DNA from: Spisula solida
Taxonomy: Eukaryota; Mollusca; Bivalvia; Venerida; Mactridae
DNA length: 64,000 nt
Reading direction: 5' to 3'
Assembly: GCA_947247005.1 (NCBI GenBank)
Contig: OX365955.1
Span: 15,667,322-15,731,321, forward strand
Part shown: piece after piece, positions 20,905 to 33,737 of the stretch
How positions within the stretch are numbered: the stretch's first letter is position 1
How the letters are laid out: every line of letters starts with the position of its first letter
Notes under the pieces: model-generated
Database searches by the model: none
The model's input: only the letters and a program-made list of their open reading frames with translations
Told to the model about the DNA's origin: nothing
Program-made: the position numbers and the translations under genes

Positions 20905-21727
20905 TACGATGTGATATATGCATGTAGCTCGGGTGTTTCGTTGAGGGTTTTAGCTATTGTATCTGGCTGTATTTATTAACACACGACACGAGACACAACT
21001 GACCTGATAAAAATAAGTATGTTAATCGTGACCATATCTTTGACCTTCGATAAGCAGTGGTCATCGCTTAGTACACTTACTATTTAACCAAATGTACACA
21101 TGTATATTTACATGGGTGTACCAGTGTACAGTGTATTCCTGAACAGGATCTGCAATACAAGTTTACTGTTTTATTGGTGCAATCGGTATCTGAAATACAT
21201 TTGACCATATACACAATAAAACAAGATGGCCAAGACACTATAGGTAATATATTTTTAACTTTGGCAATCCAAACACGGACTCGTCTTCTGAAAAGGTGAG
21301 GCATGCTTCCATGTTAGGTATCTATTACAACTGTAAAAACCAACGTGTTTATCTAGAATACCCATTATCGGACTAGTCCATAGTTTAAAGTAAAACACCA
21401 TGCATAACCTAGAAAATTACTTATATATACATATATATGAACATTACATACAGTACAAGCATACACAGAATATAAGTAAAAACAGCTTTATATATCGATA
21501 CTCTGAACCGCTGATTGCTGCTGTAGTAGAGAACTAAGTTATGCTACATGTAGCTAGCTACTTAAATATAATGACATGTAAATACATTAAATTGAATGTC
21601 ATGTAAATAATTTCCATTTGAATGCAGGTTGGTGCATCAAAAAGATGTGTACAGACAGATAGAAAGAATTCTTAATAAGGGTTTCAGGATAGTTAAGTAA
21701 TGAGAATACAAATTATCAGAGTGATTT
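20905..21727. other. No gene seen
   Basis: It is AT-rich, without splice-consistent coding segments, extended repeats or strong structure. Confidence 0.5.
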
Positions 21728-22745
21728 TTTTTAGAACAATGGGTCCACCTGGTGAGCAATTCTGTGCGTTCAGAGGTACCTTTTTATTTGGAACTGAAAA
21801 CGGACTGGTTCCATAGACCTTGCGTAAGACAAGGCTGTCTTCACTCGCCGGTAGTATTCAACCTCCTCCTCGAGAGAATACTGCAAGTCATTCTTAAAGA
21901 CCATGTCCCCACACTCTCTATCGGTAGAAGACCAGTCTGGAACCTACGTTTTCCGACGACATTGGTCGAATTGGATGAAGCAATTAATGGCGAGCTGCAG
22001 GATTTGACAAACAACCTGGTTACCAGCGCAACCGCTTTCCGAATGGAATTCAGTACAGAAAAGTGTCATGGTAAACAGCACGTGTGACATCAGAGCAAAC
22101 ATCACATTGAACGGAGAGCCCCTAGTGTGTAGTCACCAAGTTCGAATACTTGGAAGCAACCCAGACTAGCGACGGGACATGTAAAGCTGAATTAAGTATC
22201 CGAATAGCTATAGCTACAGCAACAGTGGCCAGTTGAGAGAAGATTTGGAAGAGTAACTACATCAGCTTCAAAACCAAATAAAAAGCTCTACAATTCTCTG
22301 GTACTATCAACTCTCCTCTACGGCTACGAGGCATGGCTCTCCTTGCAGAATCAGGAAAGAGAATATAGGCAGTCGAAGGAAGCTACTCCGAATCACGTAT
22401 CTTGACCGGAAGACATGTGAGTTCGTCAAAACTCGTGTGAAGAGTATTGTTGGAACAAAGGAAGCCTTGTTCGCTACCGTAAAGAGAAGACAACTTCCGT
22501 AGTTCAGCCATGTCAGGAGGCACGACAGTCTCAGCAAAAAATACTCCAAGGCACTGTAGAAGGCGGGCGAAGAAAGGGAAGACAATGCAAGAGCTGGTCT
22601 GACAACGTTAAGGAGTGGACAACACTGCAAATGTTAGACCTCCTAGTGAAAGCAGTCGACAGACCTGACTGGAGAACAATTAATGTCCGCTTCTTCGGCT
22701 ACAGACTCCCCCCCGACGATGATGAAAATGGTCAAGGGAGTAAGT
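21728..22745 (+). pseudogene. Decayed RTE-like LINE: C-terminal reverse transcriptase part
   Basis: RT blocks are recognisable in order: VRQGCLHSPVVFNLLLERIL, SIGRRPVWNLRF, AFRMEFSTEK, LYNSLVLSTLLYGYEAW, a C-terminal GRRKGRQC-type basic stretch, LDLLVKAVDRPDWRTINVRF and the tail PPDDDENGQG. The catalytic FADD box at 21950-21964 is out of frame by a one-base deletion: GACGAC is present, but the frame reads FPTT. Further frameshifts and stops occur at 22085-22620. It is 5' truncated and not functional. Confidence 0.85.
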
Positions 22746-22749
22746 ACGA

Positions 22750-25365
22750 TATATATGAGCTAGCCTTTCTCCAGGAAAAGCCGGTCTACTTTTTAATTGA
22801 CGTCGCAAACGTCATTCAAATGTTATTTGACGTAACGTTAACATGTATTTCACAAATTCAGTATTTGATACATTTTTTACGTAAATCTTTCAAAATTGTA
22901 TCACATTTTTTAATTATATCCCAACTTAAATAAAACACAAATAACATATCAAAAACGTTCACTTTTAGAGAAAAGTAACTACTGTGTTTAACCACTTTAA
23001 CCCCTCGTGTTTAGTTGTTCGAAGTACAACTAGATTTAACACTTGTTGCAACAATCGCCCCTAGTTTAAGATGATGAAACTACTTTTCTTCTACGCCGCT
23101 AATAGACGTCGGCACCTAAAAACAGTTAAAGTACAACGGCCAGTTGCGTACTTCCGCCGATGTAAACCGGTCTGCATAGCTCATCAAGTTCTGCATATAA
23201 TTTTATATACTAGATAAAGTCAATTGACAGCCAAAAGAACTATAAGCGTATCGAATAAGGAGACTGATAGCTAATTTTCGCTGTCAATGGACGAAAGTCT
23301 AATGATAGCACAAATTGGTTAGTTCATGCGAATCACATCGGTCTTTGTCCCAATGCAATAGTTTATTTACCGAAGAAAGCAGAAATATCCGAAATTTCAA
23401 GTGTACGCCAAGGGTCTGACAATCGATACCATGTTTCTGTACATCGAGAACGTCGGGAGTCTGTTGTTTAAGGTTCACTCTAATGGGCGAAAATGTGTAT
23501 TTTTCTTCAGTGAATTAAATACCCTTTTGGCATAAAAACACATTAGTCTCATATCAATTTGTAGCTTAAAGTTCAAATAATCTATATCAATGAGTGTTTT
23601 TGTTATATTTACTTGTTATAAACAATGTATTTATAAAAAGTTAATTACAAAATAGGTAACATTTTTCAAAATGTCAGTCTCATTTATTGGGTAACAAAAT
23701 GCTAGAAAAATTAGAAATTGTGGTTGTCAAATATTTGATCAAGGTCATGCCTGCCCATTTATTTAAATAAAAGCAGTCAAAATGCATTGATTTTGAACAA
23801 TAAAATACATCAACATGAATTAAAATATATCACATGTGTATGTGTGAAGGCCTACTTTTAATAAATCCTAAATAGTTTAGGGTACGGTGGGCCTGATGGA
23901 CCAGATAGTTGTTGGTTTGTCAATAACCGATTTTATCGGGTCTGTGAGACTTAAAACTTGATTATTTGCACAAGTTTTAAGTTACCTCGAAAGAACTGAA
24001 ACAGGTTTATGGAAAATTAATTAAAGCTTTAGTATTTCTTTCAATTATACACATAGTTAGTTAGATATTCCTTTCCATTGTACTTTATTTGTTTATATAC
24101 CAAAGAAATTGCTACTTTATCTTTAGTCGTACTGGTCACTGATAACGTTTGTTCCGTCCGTTAGCCCGTTTCTTTTAACATGAAGAAAATGCTGTATTTG
24201 GTCAGTGTGTGTGTTAAAATGGTTAAATATTACTCAAAAAACTATTTGCAGACGATAATATAGCATGGCAGTAACCTCACACCATACATAAACTTACCGA
24301 GCACGTTGTAACATTTGCACGGACTATTCGTGTGGATTGAAATTATTTGACAGCTACATGTAATGACCGATTTTACACAAACTGTATGTGATCGAGAAAC
24401 GATCCAGACAATCGAGTTACAAAACTGTGTTTGCAATGATTATACGAACATAAATAACATAAGGATTATTTAAAAACGCATAGTACTTTTGTAATTTAGC
24501 TAAAATAAAGTTTGACAGACAGCCTCGTAACACATATCAGATTATCAATTCGCTAACATGTGCAGCATGTGTTGAGGAAAATGCTGATATTGATGTTTCA
24601 TTGGGACTTATATTAAACCGTAAGTATCATATTGTATTCGATGTCATCATTCCTTATGAACGGCACATTATGAACACCGCATTATAATGGTTTCGTCGAT
24701 AAACTGTCGCACTACTTTGGCGCATGAATATAAATTTGCTACACAGCGCGAAATTCGTAAACAAACGAGATGAAAACAATAATAAATATTTGGATTTCAT
24801 TGTTATTATCGTAGGATCGTTTGTAAAGTTAATAAATTATGAATGCAATATAGTGCATTATTCGATCTAGCTATCGATTATGTTGATTACTTAGTTTGAA
24901 TAAAATGTTGCTGTACGTTTACTGTGGTGACAGGAGGGAGCAAACATGGCGACTTCCTTGTCGGAATTACACATCAACATGAAGGTGTTTTTCTCGTAAA
25001 CAAAACACCAGCAGCTAATTTCAAGCCTGGCATGCCCTTGCGACGATTAATTATAAAGTATATTCAATGAGTTCGTATTATAAAATACAATAATGATAAC
25101 GTTTGACATTTTAAAAAAAATGCTGTATTTTTCAGTCAAAAATCGCCTTTATTTTAGTGTTAGCATTTGAATAAGGCGACTATATGGCACATTTCACATC
25201 ACAAGCAAGTGCTACAATGGTTTCCTATAATAAATGATAAAATCAGATGGCATACGCTGTTTGAAATAGTTTTTTTCAAGTGTATGTTTTTCAAGCATTT
25301 TCAAGGGGTAGGATCTACCTTAAGCAAAGCCCTTCCGATGTAACCGTCCGTTCAATGATATACTG
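22750..25365. other. AT-rich region, no gene recognised
   Basis: Weak similarity between 23020-23220 and the reverse complement of 27960-28150 (both contain GATGAAACTACTTTTCTTC) marks a diverged repeat. A small hairpin, ACTTAAAACTTG / CAAGTTTTAAGT, is at 23950-23983. An ATGGCGACTTCC context near 24944 opens a frame of only 17 codons. Confidence 0.5.
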
Positions 25366-25370
25366 TTATT

Positions 25371-25496
25371 GACTTATGTTGAGGTGAATATGATGTTTTG
25401 TTGACCTGAAAAAGTGATATTGACCGATGACGAAGTCAGAGGTCAATATCACTTTTTGAAGGTCAACTAAACATCATATTCATCGAAACATAAGTC
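25371..25496. repeat. Long hairpin, arms about 55 bp
   Basis: GACTTATGTTGAGGTGAATA ... GTTGACCTGAAAAAGTGATA TTGACC is mirrored by GGTCAATATCACTTTTTGAAG ... ATTCATCGAAACATAAGTC (quoted in pieces), with a ~13-bp loop GATGACGAAGTCA. The arms are nearly identical. Confidence 0.9.
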
Positions 25497-26044
25497 GACA
25501 ACTGTTATATTGTATACCATGCCATACGTCAAGGAAATAAAACCTATTGGCTCTTTTTAAATTATAACAACTTCAGCCTCTCTTCAGAAACAAAAGACGA
25601 CTCTTCAAATGTTCTAGCTAACAATGCTCTTCTTATGTATATGTATGAGAGAGTATCAGTAACGTATTTATTAACGGCATTTATCATTAATGGCTAGGTC
25701 AGAGCCTATAAATATGTATGAGCAGCTGTAGGCCAAATACTACAGGAAATAACGTTACGTTGTCTGGAACGTTATACCGCAGGAAATGACGTCACGCCAT
25801 AAAAAAGTAATATCCACCCCAGCCTCGGTTTCGGGAGGTGTATATTAAAAATTATAGACCTCTCGTGCAGGTCGTCTAAGCCAATCAGAATCCTTGTTAC
25901 ATAATAGGTATACAATATTAAAGATTAGATCCCGTAAAAAACATTGCATAATCATGGTATTAATACTAGAATAATATTTTGCCATTAATTTGACTTTGTT
26001 CAATCGTTAGGCACAAAACACAAAGACCTAAATATACATGTATG

Positions 26045-26730
26045 TATATAGAGGATATTACATGAGTGTCTTTCCATATTGAATTTATTGAACGAGTTGA
26101 ATAAAATAATAAAATGCGAGGCTTCGCCGAGCATTTTATCGATTTTTTCAACGAGTTTAATAAATTCAATGTGGAAAGTTACAAATGTAATGTTCTTTTT
26201 ATCACATGTTAGCCTTTTCCGGCTGAAGCATAAAATAACTACTTTTATCACATGTTTGACGTCGCGGTAGCGTAATAAAGCCATTATTTATTTTTGATAA
26301 TACACTAGTGTAATAAAGCTATCACGCGACGTCATTCAAAGGATAGGCGACGTCGTCAAAGTTGCGCGTTTATTATAGTGAAAAATACGTAGTTATTTTA
26401 TGTTTTGGCCGGAAAAGGCTAACATATGATAAAAAGAACATTACATTTGTGACTTTCCACATTGAATTTATTAAACTCGTTGAAAAAATCGATAAAATGC
26501 TCGGCAGAGCCTCGCATTTATTATTTTATTCAACTCGTTTAATAAATTCAATATGGAAAGACACTCATGTAATATCCTCTATATTTTTCACTATAATAAA
26601 CGCGCAACTTTGACGACGTCGCCTATCCTTTGAATGACGTCGCGTGATAGCTTTATTACACTAGTGTATTATTAAAAATAAATAATGGCTTTATTACGCT
26701 ACCGCGACGTCAAACATGTGATAAAAATAT
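26045..26730. repeat. Interleaved inverted repeats (X-Y-X'-Y') built from foldback elements
   Basis: X (26045-26235) is itself a foldback with stem type 1. Y (26240-26390) holds TTTGACGTCGCGGTAGCG and CTATCACGCGACGTCATTC. X' (26395-26582) is the reverse complement of X, and Y' (26580-26730) that of Y. The ends are TATAGAGGATATTACATGAG at 26048 and ATCACATGTTTGACGTCGCG (reverse) at the right. The segments are alternately invertible rather than nested. Confidence 0.85.
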
Positions 26731-26958
26731 GTATATTTAGGTATTTGCATAACACAACCAAATAAATAGAGGATATTTGTTTGTTTAAATTGAATACGAT
26801 AGTCGTAGTATTAAACTCAAAAGTTTCACCAAAGATCATATACAAAACGTATTCTTTGTTTTCGAGAGCCGAAATTATTTCGCCGTTGTCGTTAGGTGCA
26901 CTAGTACCCGTGATAGCCTTTCAATACTTCAAAAGATCAGATTACGGTTCTTACGTAT

Positions 26959-27757
26959 CACACCGTACAACCCGCTGTGTGTAAGGCAGTTATGTATGTT
27001 GAAGGCAGAGACACACGCGTTTTACGCCACAAGAGTGGGGTAAGTATTTGTTATTTTATATGTGTTTTGCGTTGCATTTGAAAGCGATCACTTACATATA
27101 TCGTTCACGCGATGAATGAACAATAAGTATATACAATTTATGTGCCCTGAAATGCCATATTATTCGAGTAAACAGGTTTTAGGTATGCGATGTTTGCCAA
27201 AAGTTCGAACCTTTCGTCTTTGACATTGAATTCTCAACTTAATTCGTAGTTGGGAACAATTCTAAAACATAGAATACAAACTTCAATCTTTCCTCAATAT
27301 ATCTGTCGTTTCCGTTTTGGAAAATGTGCATTTTCTGTGAAGATACAGAGGTTTAAATTGAACGAGGTACCAAAAAAATGCTAACGAAATAGGCAGTTCT
27401 GTTTTTCGAATGATAACGACAAAGGCAGAGCGTTGAATATTAATGCTAACGCAGAGGCAGAGATAAGAGACTTATGCTAACGTCAAAGGCAGAAATTATA
27501 ATGACTTGACAGGGCCATAAAACCCCTTTGTACGATTTGTATGTTATAAATATAACCAAGATTCATGTTAGGCTGTATTCCAAAGTCCATTTCACCAAGA
27601 ATCACGAGCGTTTAGTGGTTATTTTAGTCCAGTTGATAAACGGAATATATTACATACCTGGTGATCGCTGACGCCGGCAATTATCGGTTGTGAGTGGCCC
27701 TTTATGTCTGTAAATGATGAACTGGTGTGTTTGGGAGGCATTAAGCACTCCATTTGT
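26959..27757 (+). repeat. Left TIR of the 2.9-kb element
   Basis: It contains a four-fold iterated motif TGCTAACG-(3-4 nt)-AGGCAG at about 27378, 27412 (as GATAACG), 27443 and 27476, and a splice-donor-like GGGGTAAGTATT at 27037. The iterons are mirrored in the right arm near 29375-29450. Confidence 0.85.
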
Positions 27758-28217
27758 TATCATGAAGATAAGAAACGAAAAGTTTTTAGCATTCTATAGA
27801 ATACGTAAGTTCGAAATGCAGCAGTATATGATTACGTAACAGTTTATACCGACCAAAAAGGTACGGAAGGCAGTTAACAGAAGTGGTAATTGCTTTCTAA
27901 ATACAAAGAAATACTGGAAATAGGTTTAAATTATTTATTGGGACATCCAACTGTCCTATAGATTAAGAAATATGAAGTAGCTTTGTAGTATATATATGCT
28001 GCAATTGATGGAACTACTTTGCATGACGGTTGACATCCGTGTCGGTTGTTATGCAATACCGACGGACCGGTTTACTATTGCAAAGATGGCGCTGCCTAGC
28101 GGCGGTGTAGGAAGAAAAGTAGTTTCATCAACTAAAGCATAGTCGATTGTAGAAACGTGCGTATATAACTATAGTTGGTCGATTCTCGAACAAATGAAAA
28201 GTATTTATTTAATGCTA

Positions 28218-28700
28218 ACTGGTGAGATATGGAGTTCTATCAGTGCAATAAAACCTAAACCAGTCACTGGTTATCACCTACAATGTGACTGATATAAGCT
28301 CCGCCCCCTCACAGGGACTTCTTTAATTTTACCAAAAACTCAACACTAAACTGTCTCTTTTTACCTTTTTATTACTAAACGGAAACATGTCATGCGGATG
28401 TTTTATTCTTAGTTAGAACATTTCCTACAAGTTGGTGCAAAATTCTCAAAAAGGTTGTTTTCACCTATTCGCCATAATCAAAGATGGCGGATTTTGAATT
28501 GAAAAATATGAATGGAATAATATATTCATACGCAGCCTAACCACAGTGGTAGATTCTAATTTGGCATAAATAGTACCAGTTTTGACACCCGATAAGCATT
28601 AAATAAATAGAATATACGCGCTCTTGAAAATATTGAATTTTATTACTACACGATGAGATATAAACCATATTCAATCAAAACAAACAAATATCCTCTTTCT
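28218..28700 (+). repeat. Dispersed repeat inside the transposon loop, related to 20305-20425
   Basis: It starts CTGGTGAGATATGGAGTTCT and ends AAAACAAACAAATATCCTCT. The right end shares the AGAGGATATT terminus with the foldbacks. Confidence 0.6.
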
Positions 28701-29107
28701 ATATTACATAAAGCAGTTTAATAGAGTGTCACGTAAAAATTCCAGTGTCGATGACTTACAGTTCATGTAAACTGCTGGCAAACAAGTGCTCACGTTATTT
28801 ATACCTAACTGTCATAGATCTACATTTATTAAATATGCAGACGTGCATGGACATGTACTTAGTTAGAGAATTTAAGCTCCAGCACGAATAAGATGTAAAG
28901 TACAACCTCCTCGACAGAGTAACAACCTTTGATGTCCGGCCACTGTATGACTTCAATGATTAGGAAACTATAAAATTCAACTTGTATGACTTATTGCGCT
29001 TCCCAAAAACTTCAATTATCGCCGTCATTTAGTAACATTTTGCTTACATTATCGATGGAATACTAAGAGAACCATTCGTTTCTAAACTCTAAGACAGTGC
29101 TTGAAGA

Positions 29108-29869
29108 GCTTACGCCCCCAAAAAGCCATGCATACATCATTAACAGACATAAAAGGCCAATCACAACCGACAATTGCCAGCGTCAGCGATCACAAGGTAT
29201 GTAATATATTCCGTTAATCAACTGGACTAAAATAACCACTAAACACTCGTGATTCTTGGTGAAATGGACTTTGTAGTACAGCCTAACATGAATCTGGGTT
29301 ATATTTATAACATACAAATCGTACAAAGGGGACCCGGGTTTATGGCCCTGTCAAGTCATTAGAATCTCTGCCTCTGCGTTAGCATTAATATTTTACGCTC
29401 TGCCTTTGTCGTTATCATTCGAAAAACAGAACTGCCTATTTCGTTAGCATTTTTTTGGTACCTCGTTCAATTTAAACCTCTGTATCTTCACAGAAAATGC
29501 ACATTTTCCAAAACGGAAACGACAGATATATTGAAAAAGGATTGAAGATTGTATTCAATGTTTTAGAATTGTTCCCAACTACGAATTAAGTTGAGAATTC
29601 AATGTCAAAGGCAAAAGTTTCGAACTTTTGGCAAACATCGCATACCTAAAACCTGTTTACTCGAATAATATGGCATTTTAGGGCACATAAATTGTATATA
29701 CTTATTGTTCATTCATCGCGTGAACGATTTATGTAAGTGATCGCTTTCAAACGCAACGCAAAACACATATAAGATAACAAATACTTACCCCACTCTTGTG
29801 GCGTAAAACGCGTGTGTCTCTGTCTTCAACATACAGAACTGTCTTACACACAGCGGGTTGTACGGTGTG
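29108..29869 (-). repeat. Right TIR of the 2.9-kb element
   Basis: It is the reverse complement of the left arm, with scattered substitutions and a few small indels. It is shorter than the left arm only at the inner, diverged end. Confidence 0.85.
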
Positions 29870-29914
29870 CGTATGTTCCCTACTGTTTGTCATCCATTTT
29901 CCAGTCATAGACAT

Positions 29915-30130
29915 ATCGCTGGCTTAGAATTAAAAGGTCGTAAGTACAAAATCAACGTTTTGAGAAAACCAGAAAAAACTGTCTGAAAACTACTCTTCAC
30001 TTATGTAAACCAAGCTTTTAAAAAAACTTCAGTTTGGTCAACATGACCGATTTTCGTGAAAATATGCTCATAAGAAGCGCCTTGAGATGCATAGAATACA
30101 ATGGTGTCGTAAAAATACATATATGGCATG
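29915..30130 (-). repeat. Dispersed repeat, inverted copy of 6430-6640
   Basis: The reverse complement contains GGTCATGTTGACCAAACTGA and CAAGGCGCTTCTTATGAGC, matching the earlier copy. Confidence 0.6.
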
Positions 30131-30134
30131 GTTT

Positions 30135-31924
30135 TCCCCAGCCAATCAGTTGTGCATGCAAGTAAATAAATTCCAATACTAAATCAAAACTCATTAAATA
30201 TCCTTTATGTATTTCTCATGGTTATTATGTAAAAATATGAGAATAATTTAAAGAACAAAATACTCATATCCAACTATTTGTCCCATTTGTATTCGCACAT
30301 GTGACAATTTTTTTACCATTGGAAGGCATGGGGACTCCACGTAAAATTGTCCATATGAGAATAACTATTTGAGATATTTCTTATGTGCAAACATATTTTG
30401 TAGTTTGATATGTCTACAATATAATGCACTAAATTTCATAGTTGTATCTTTATGGGATCAACCCCCTTTTTAAAGGTTTTTAACATGACTATCACTCACA
30501 TTGAACAAAGAAGGAAATGAACGGATTTGATATCAAACTTGGTTACTTTCTTGTCCGTAGTTCTTTTGTTTCTCGGGGAATATATTTTGTGCAAACTTGA
30601 TTAATAGTTTAATTTCTTCCCGTCAGATTGGTGTTTTGATATAAGAAATGTGATAATTAGATCTGCCCCCTTTTTACGGTTTTTTAAATCAGGTATCATT
30701 TTTTTTTAGTAAAAAAGTAATACACATATTTAATTTGCACATTATTAATTGTTTTATGACGCGCCCCGCTGCGATTGTCACAGCATGTGGGGTAATAAAA
30801 GTGGTACATTCGCGTGAAGGGTTATAACCGCTATATTTCTATAACCGCTATATTTCCTGTATACATACTTTATTATGATTTTAGAGATTTGAAACTTTGA
30901 CTTTATTGCCGATTTGGAAAGTAATACATGCATTAAAATAATTAAAAGTGAAATGTCATAAGCTCACGCATAATTTAAAATTATAATAATCGAACAGGTG
31001 AGACATAAAAATGAAGAATCATGTCATTCCTTTGACACTTGTTAAATAAACTGGTTAATTGACACGTTGTACCACCTAATTGAATATATACGAATTGTAA
31101 AATGAAAATTAAACGTCAAAAAAGGTGAGAAAAAATCCGTATACTTTTAGAGGCATGAATTCAGATGTTGAAATGTATGTTTTACACTAAGGCAGATTAA
31201 ATACATGTGCATTATAGCTTTATGGTTCATTTACAGTATACATGTACTTGCTTATATATTGCTAATAATATGCGTATCTTTTAATGATAATCACTTAACT
31301 ATAGCCCGGCTAGAGGAATAAAGCGCGTCTGCTCTGACCAGACATATTACGAAGCCAGTTGGGATTCGAACATTCTATATATTAATTAATCATATATATT
31401 AGGTTTTTTTCTCCTGAAAATTTATGTTTTCCATCATTGTTATTTGTTATAAGCATTGTTTTATGCTTCATGCAAAGTAAATTTTCATATTCGTATAATA
31501 AGTATCATAAATATTTTTTATCATACATGTATGGTCGCATCGCTGATACCTATAACCACAATGAAAAAATAAAACAGTAAGTATCATTCAAGATGCGTTT
31601 ATATAAAGTTTCTATCTGCCTTCTTTTTTCATTTGTAGATACAGCCTTTTTGCTATAATAAGACAATACATGTATTCGTAAACAAACCCCTGTAACTTTT
31701 ATTGCGGGTGTCACCGGAAATTCCACGGGCATATAACGCATCATAAATCAAGCCACAGTCTACAGTCTATATATTATAACAAGTCTGATAAAAACACAAA
31801 TTCATATTCAGATATAAATTGCCGATGTGATTAAATCCATTTTAAGTATTTTACTCATTATTTTAAAAAATCAGGATGATGAATTGACTAGCATAATTTA
31901 ACAGTCAATATATTATCACAATAT
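30135..31924. other. AT-rich region, no gene recognised
   Basis: No splice-consistent coding segment. A B-box-like GTTCGAATCCCAAC on the minus strand near 31370 has no A box at tRNA spacing and is probably a SINE fragment. Confidence 0.5.
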
Positions 31925-32100
31925 ATTTCATAATCGGCGAGTATCACGAAGTAGCTCGAGATGTAATAGAAACACAAATTTGAAATACCGATATCGCACG
32001 ACTTGCTTGCGGAAATTGATATTCATGTATTCAAAGCAAGAACCTTGTAATATAGTCTTGCATAATGGTCAGGTTCAGGTCAAAATAGCCAAACTACATT
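31925..32100 (+). repeat. Dispersed repeat family C, copy 2
   Basis: GAGTATCACGAAGTAGCTCG, ATTCAAAGCAAGAACCTTGT and TAATATAGTCTTGCATAATG match the copies at 14835 and 37320 in order. Confidence 0.75.
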
Positions 32101-32267
32101 TTGTGATAACTTGAAAATGAATATATGACTTTGTTGGTTATATAATTGATGTTATGATTTGATTAAAACAATGAAAACTGATTTGGTATTTGTTTAACAT
32201 TTCAACTCTTCATAACTTTGAAAGCACTTGTCCAACATAAATAAGTTGAACAAATGTTTCATCCCGA

Positions 32268-32424
32268 TATCTTGAAAAAATAAAATATTTGTGACAATTA
32301 GAGGGAAAATTTGAGTTTTGTCGGGTCCGCAAGCGCGCGAATATTCTCCTATTTAATTCAAGAAAAAACCGCTCTATTTCACGAACTTAAAATTGTCACA
32401 ACTTTTTTATTTTTCAAGATATTA
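32268..32424. repeat. Foldback element with ~31-bp arms
   Basis: ATATCTTGAAAAAATAAAAT and TTTGTGACAATT on the left are inverted as AATTGTCACAACTTTTTT and ATTTTTCAAGATAT on the right, around a ~95-bp centre. Confidence 0.75.
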
Positions 32425-33737
32425 AAAAACCAGTTCCATAATTGTATGGTCTATGGCTCGAAGATGCAACTGAACAATCAACCGTACAACATACTTGAAA
32501 AATCAGCAGTGGTTGCTAAATTTCATTTAAACTGTACTTTGTGATATTGCACACATACTCAAGCATTGTACAGTTACTAGTAACCGTTTATTTTTTTTAT
32601 CATCCATCGAATATGCATGATAATAAGTATACATATCGTGACATGTATTGCGGTTACTAGTATAACAAATGCATAATTGTTAGATTCCTCACACATGATC
32701 AACGAATTCTGAATGATACCATGGAAGCATTTAAATGTTCCTGATGATACCTACCTTATGAACAAAATTTCATAATGACAGAGATATGCCCATAAAAAAG
32801 ATCCTGGTATGCATCATATACAAAATGTCAAAAATACCAAAGTGTAACTGAACGCACAAAACCCCTCCAGCAAATGATATACATTAATTTATACACTCCG
32901 ACAACCCGCTGAGTTAGCATAGCGCGATTACGCAATCGAGATAAGATCGATCAGATTAAAACCGATACAACACCAGTCAAGGGAAGGTAACTGTGGTCGA
33001 CTTGAAAACACATTCAATACAAATGGGACAAATAGTTGGATATGGTTATTCATGAAATTCGACCAAGAACTGTACAGTAGACAAAGATTGTTCAGGTATT
33101 TGCTCTAGTCGAAACAAACTAGATCAAAATCAACGCCAGTTATTTATTAATGCAAGTGCATCACGGTATTAAAAATATCTATATTATGCCTTACTTCTCT
33201 TGTATAATAGGCCTACATGTAGACCACTAAGGTAGACAACTCTTCCCTGTATAATTGTATTGACCAATCAAAATGTCGCGCATTGCACGGTCAAGGTCAA
33301 TGAAATATGGCGAGATTTTTCCTTGCATGAATTTACAGTAAATTGTCACTTCTGTGATGGGCAGGTAGGAAAACAAGGTATTTTTATTTTAAAATATGAA
33401 ACACTTTGTTGTTCATCATAGTTTATTGTCACAATAAACCGTTTGAAAAGACGATCTGCAGAAAATCGATGATGTCGGTAGCTGTCAAATCTTAATAAAA
33501 GTAGGTCAAACACGTGCCCGTGAAAAAACATAAACAATCGGGTCTAGGTCTACACATAAAGAATCGCCATGTAATTCGTTTTTTGGTGTGCATCTGGTAG
33601 TTACTAGAGTATTTATCATTTTATAACGTCAATGACAGCTCTGTAGGCTACGCATAAGCCATAATGTGTGAATATTTAAGGACATGGAGTATGATCTGCT
33701 TTCTTAATATTTTGACTATGAAAATTGACAATAATTT

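Larger units (their letters stand above)
26959..29869. mobile_element. Non-autonomous DNA transposon with ~0.8-kb terminal inverted repeats and 5-bp TSD
   Basis: The left arm (26959-27757) starts CACACCGTACAACCCGCTGT and the right arm (29108-29869) ends in its exact reverse complement. The arms are roughly 90-95% identical over the outer ~700 bp. CGTAT flanks the element directly on both sides (26954-26958 and 29870-29874), a 5-bp target duplication. The ~1.35-kb middle has no transposase frame and holds other repeats. A CAC terminus with a 5-bp TSD recalls the Transib/RAG-like group, but the long TIRs are unusual for it. Superfamily is not established. Confidence 0.85.

Noticed and set aside
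26768..28700. A possible 1.93-kb transposon with AGAGGATATTTGTTTGTTT ends at both sides.
   Set aside because: The ends match well, but the interval crosses the boundary of the 26959-29869 transposon, which has its own TSD. Two elements cannot overlap in this way, so the ends belong to separate partial copies.
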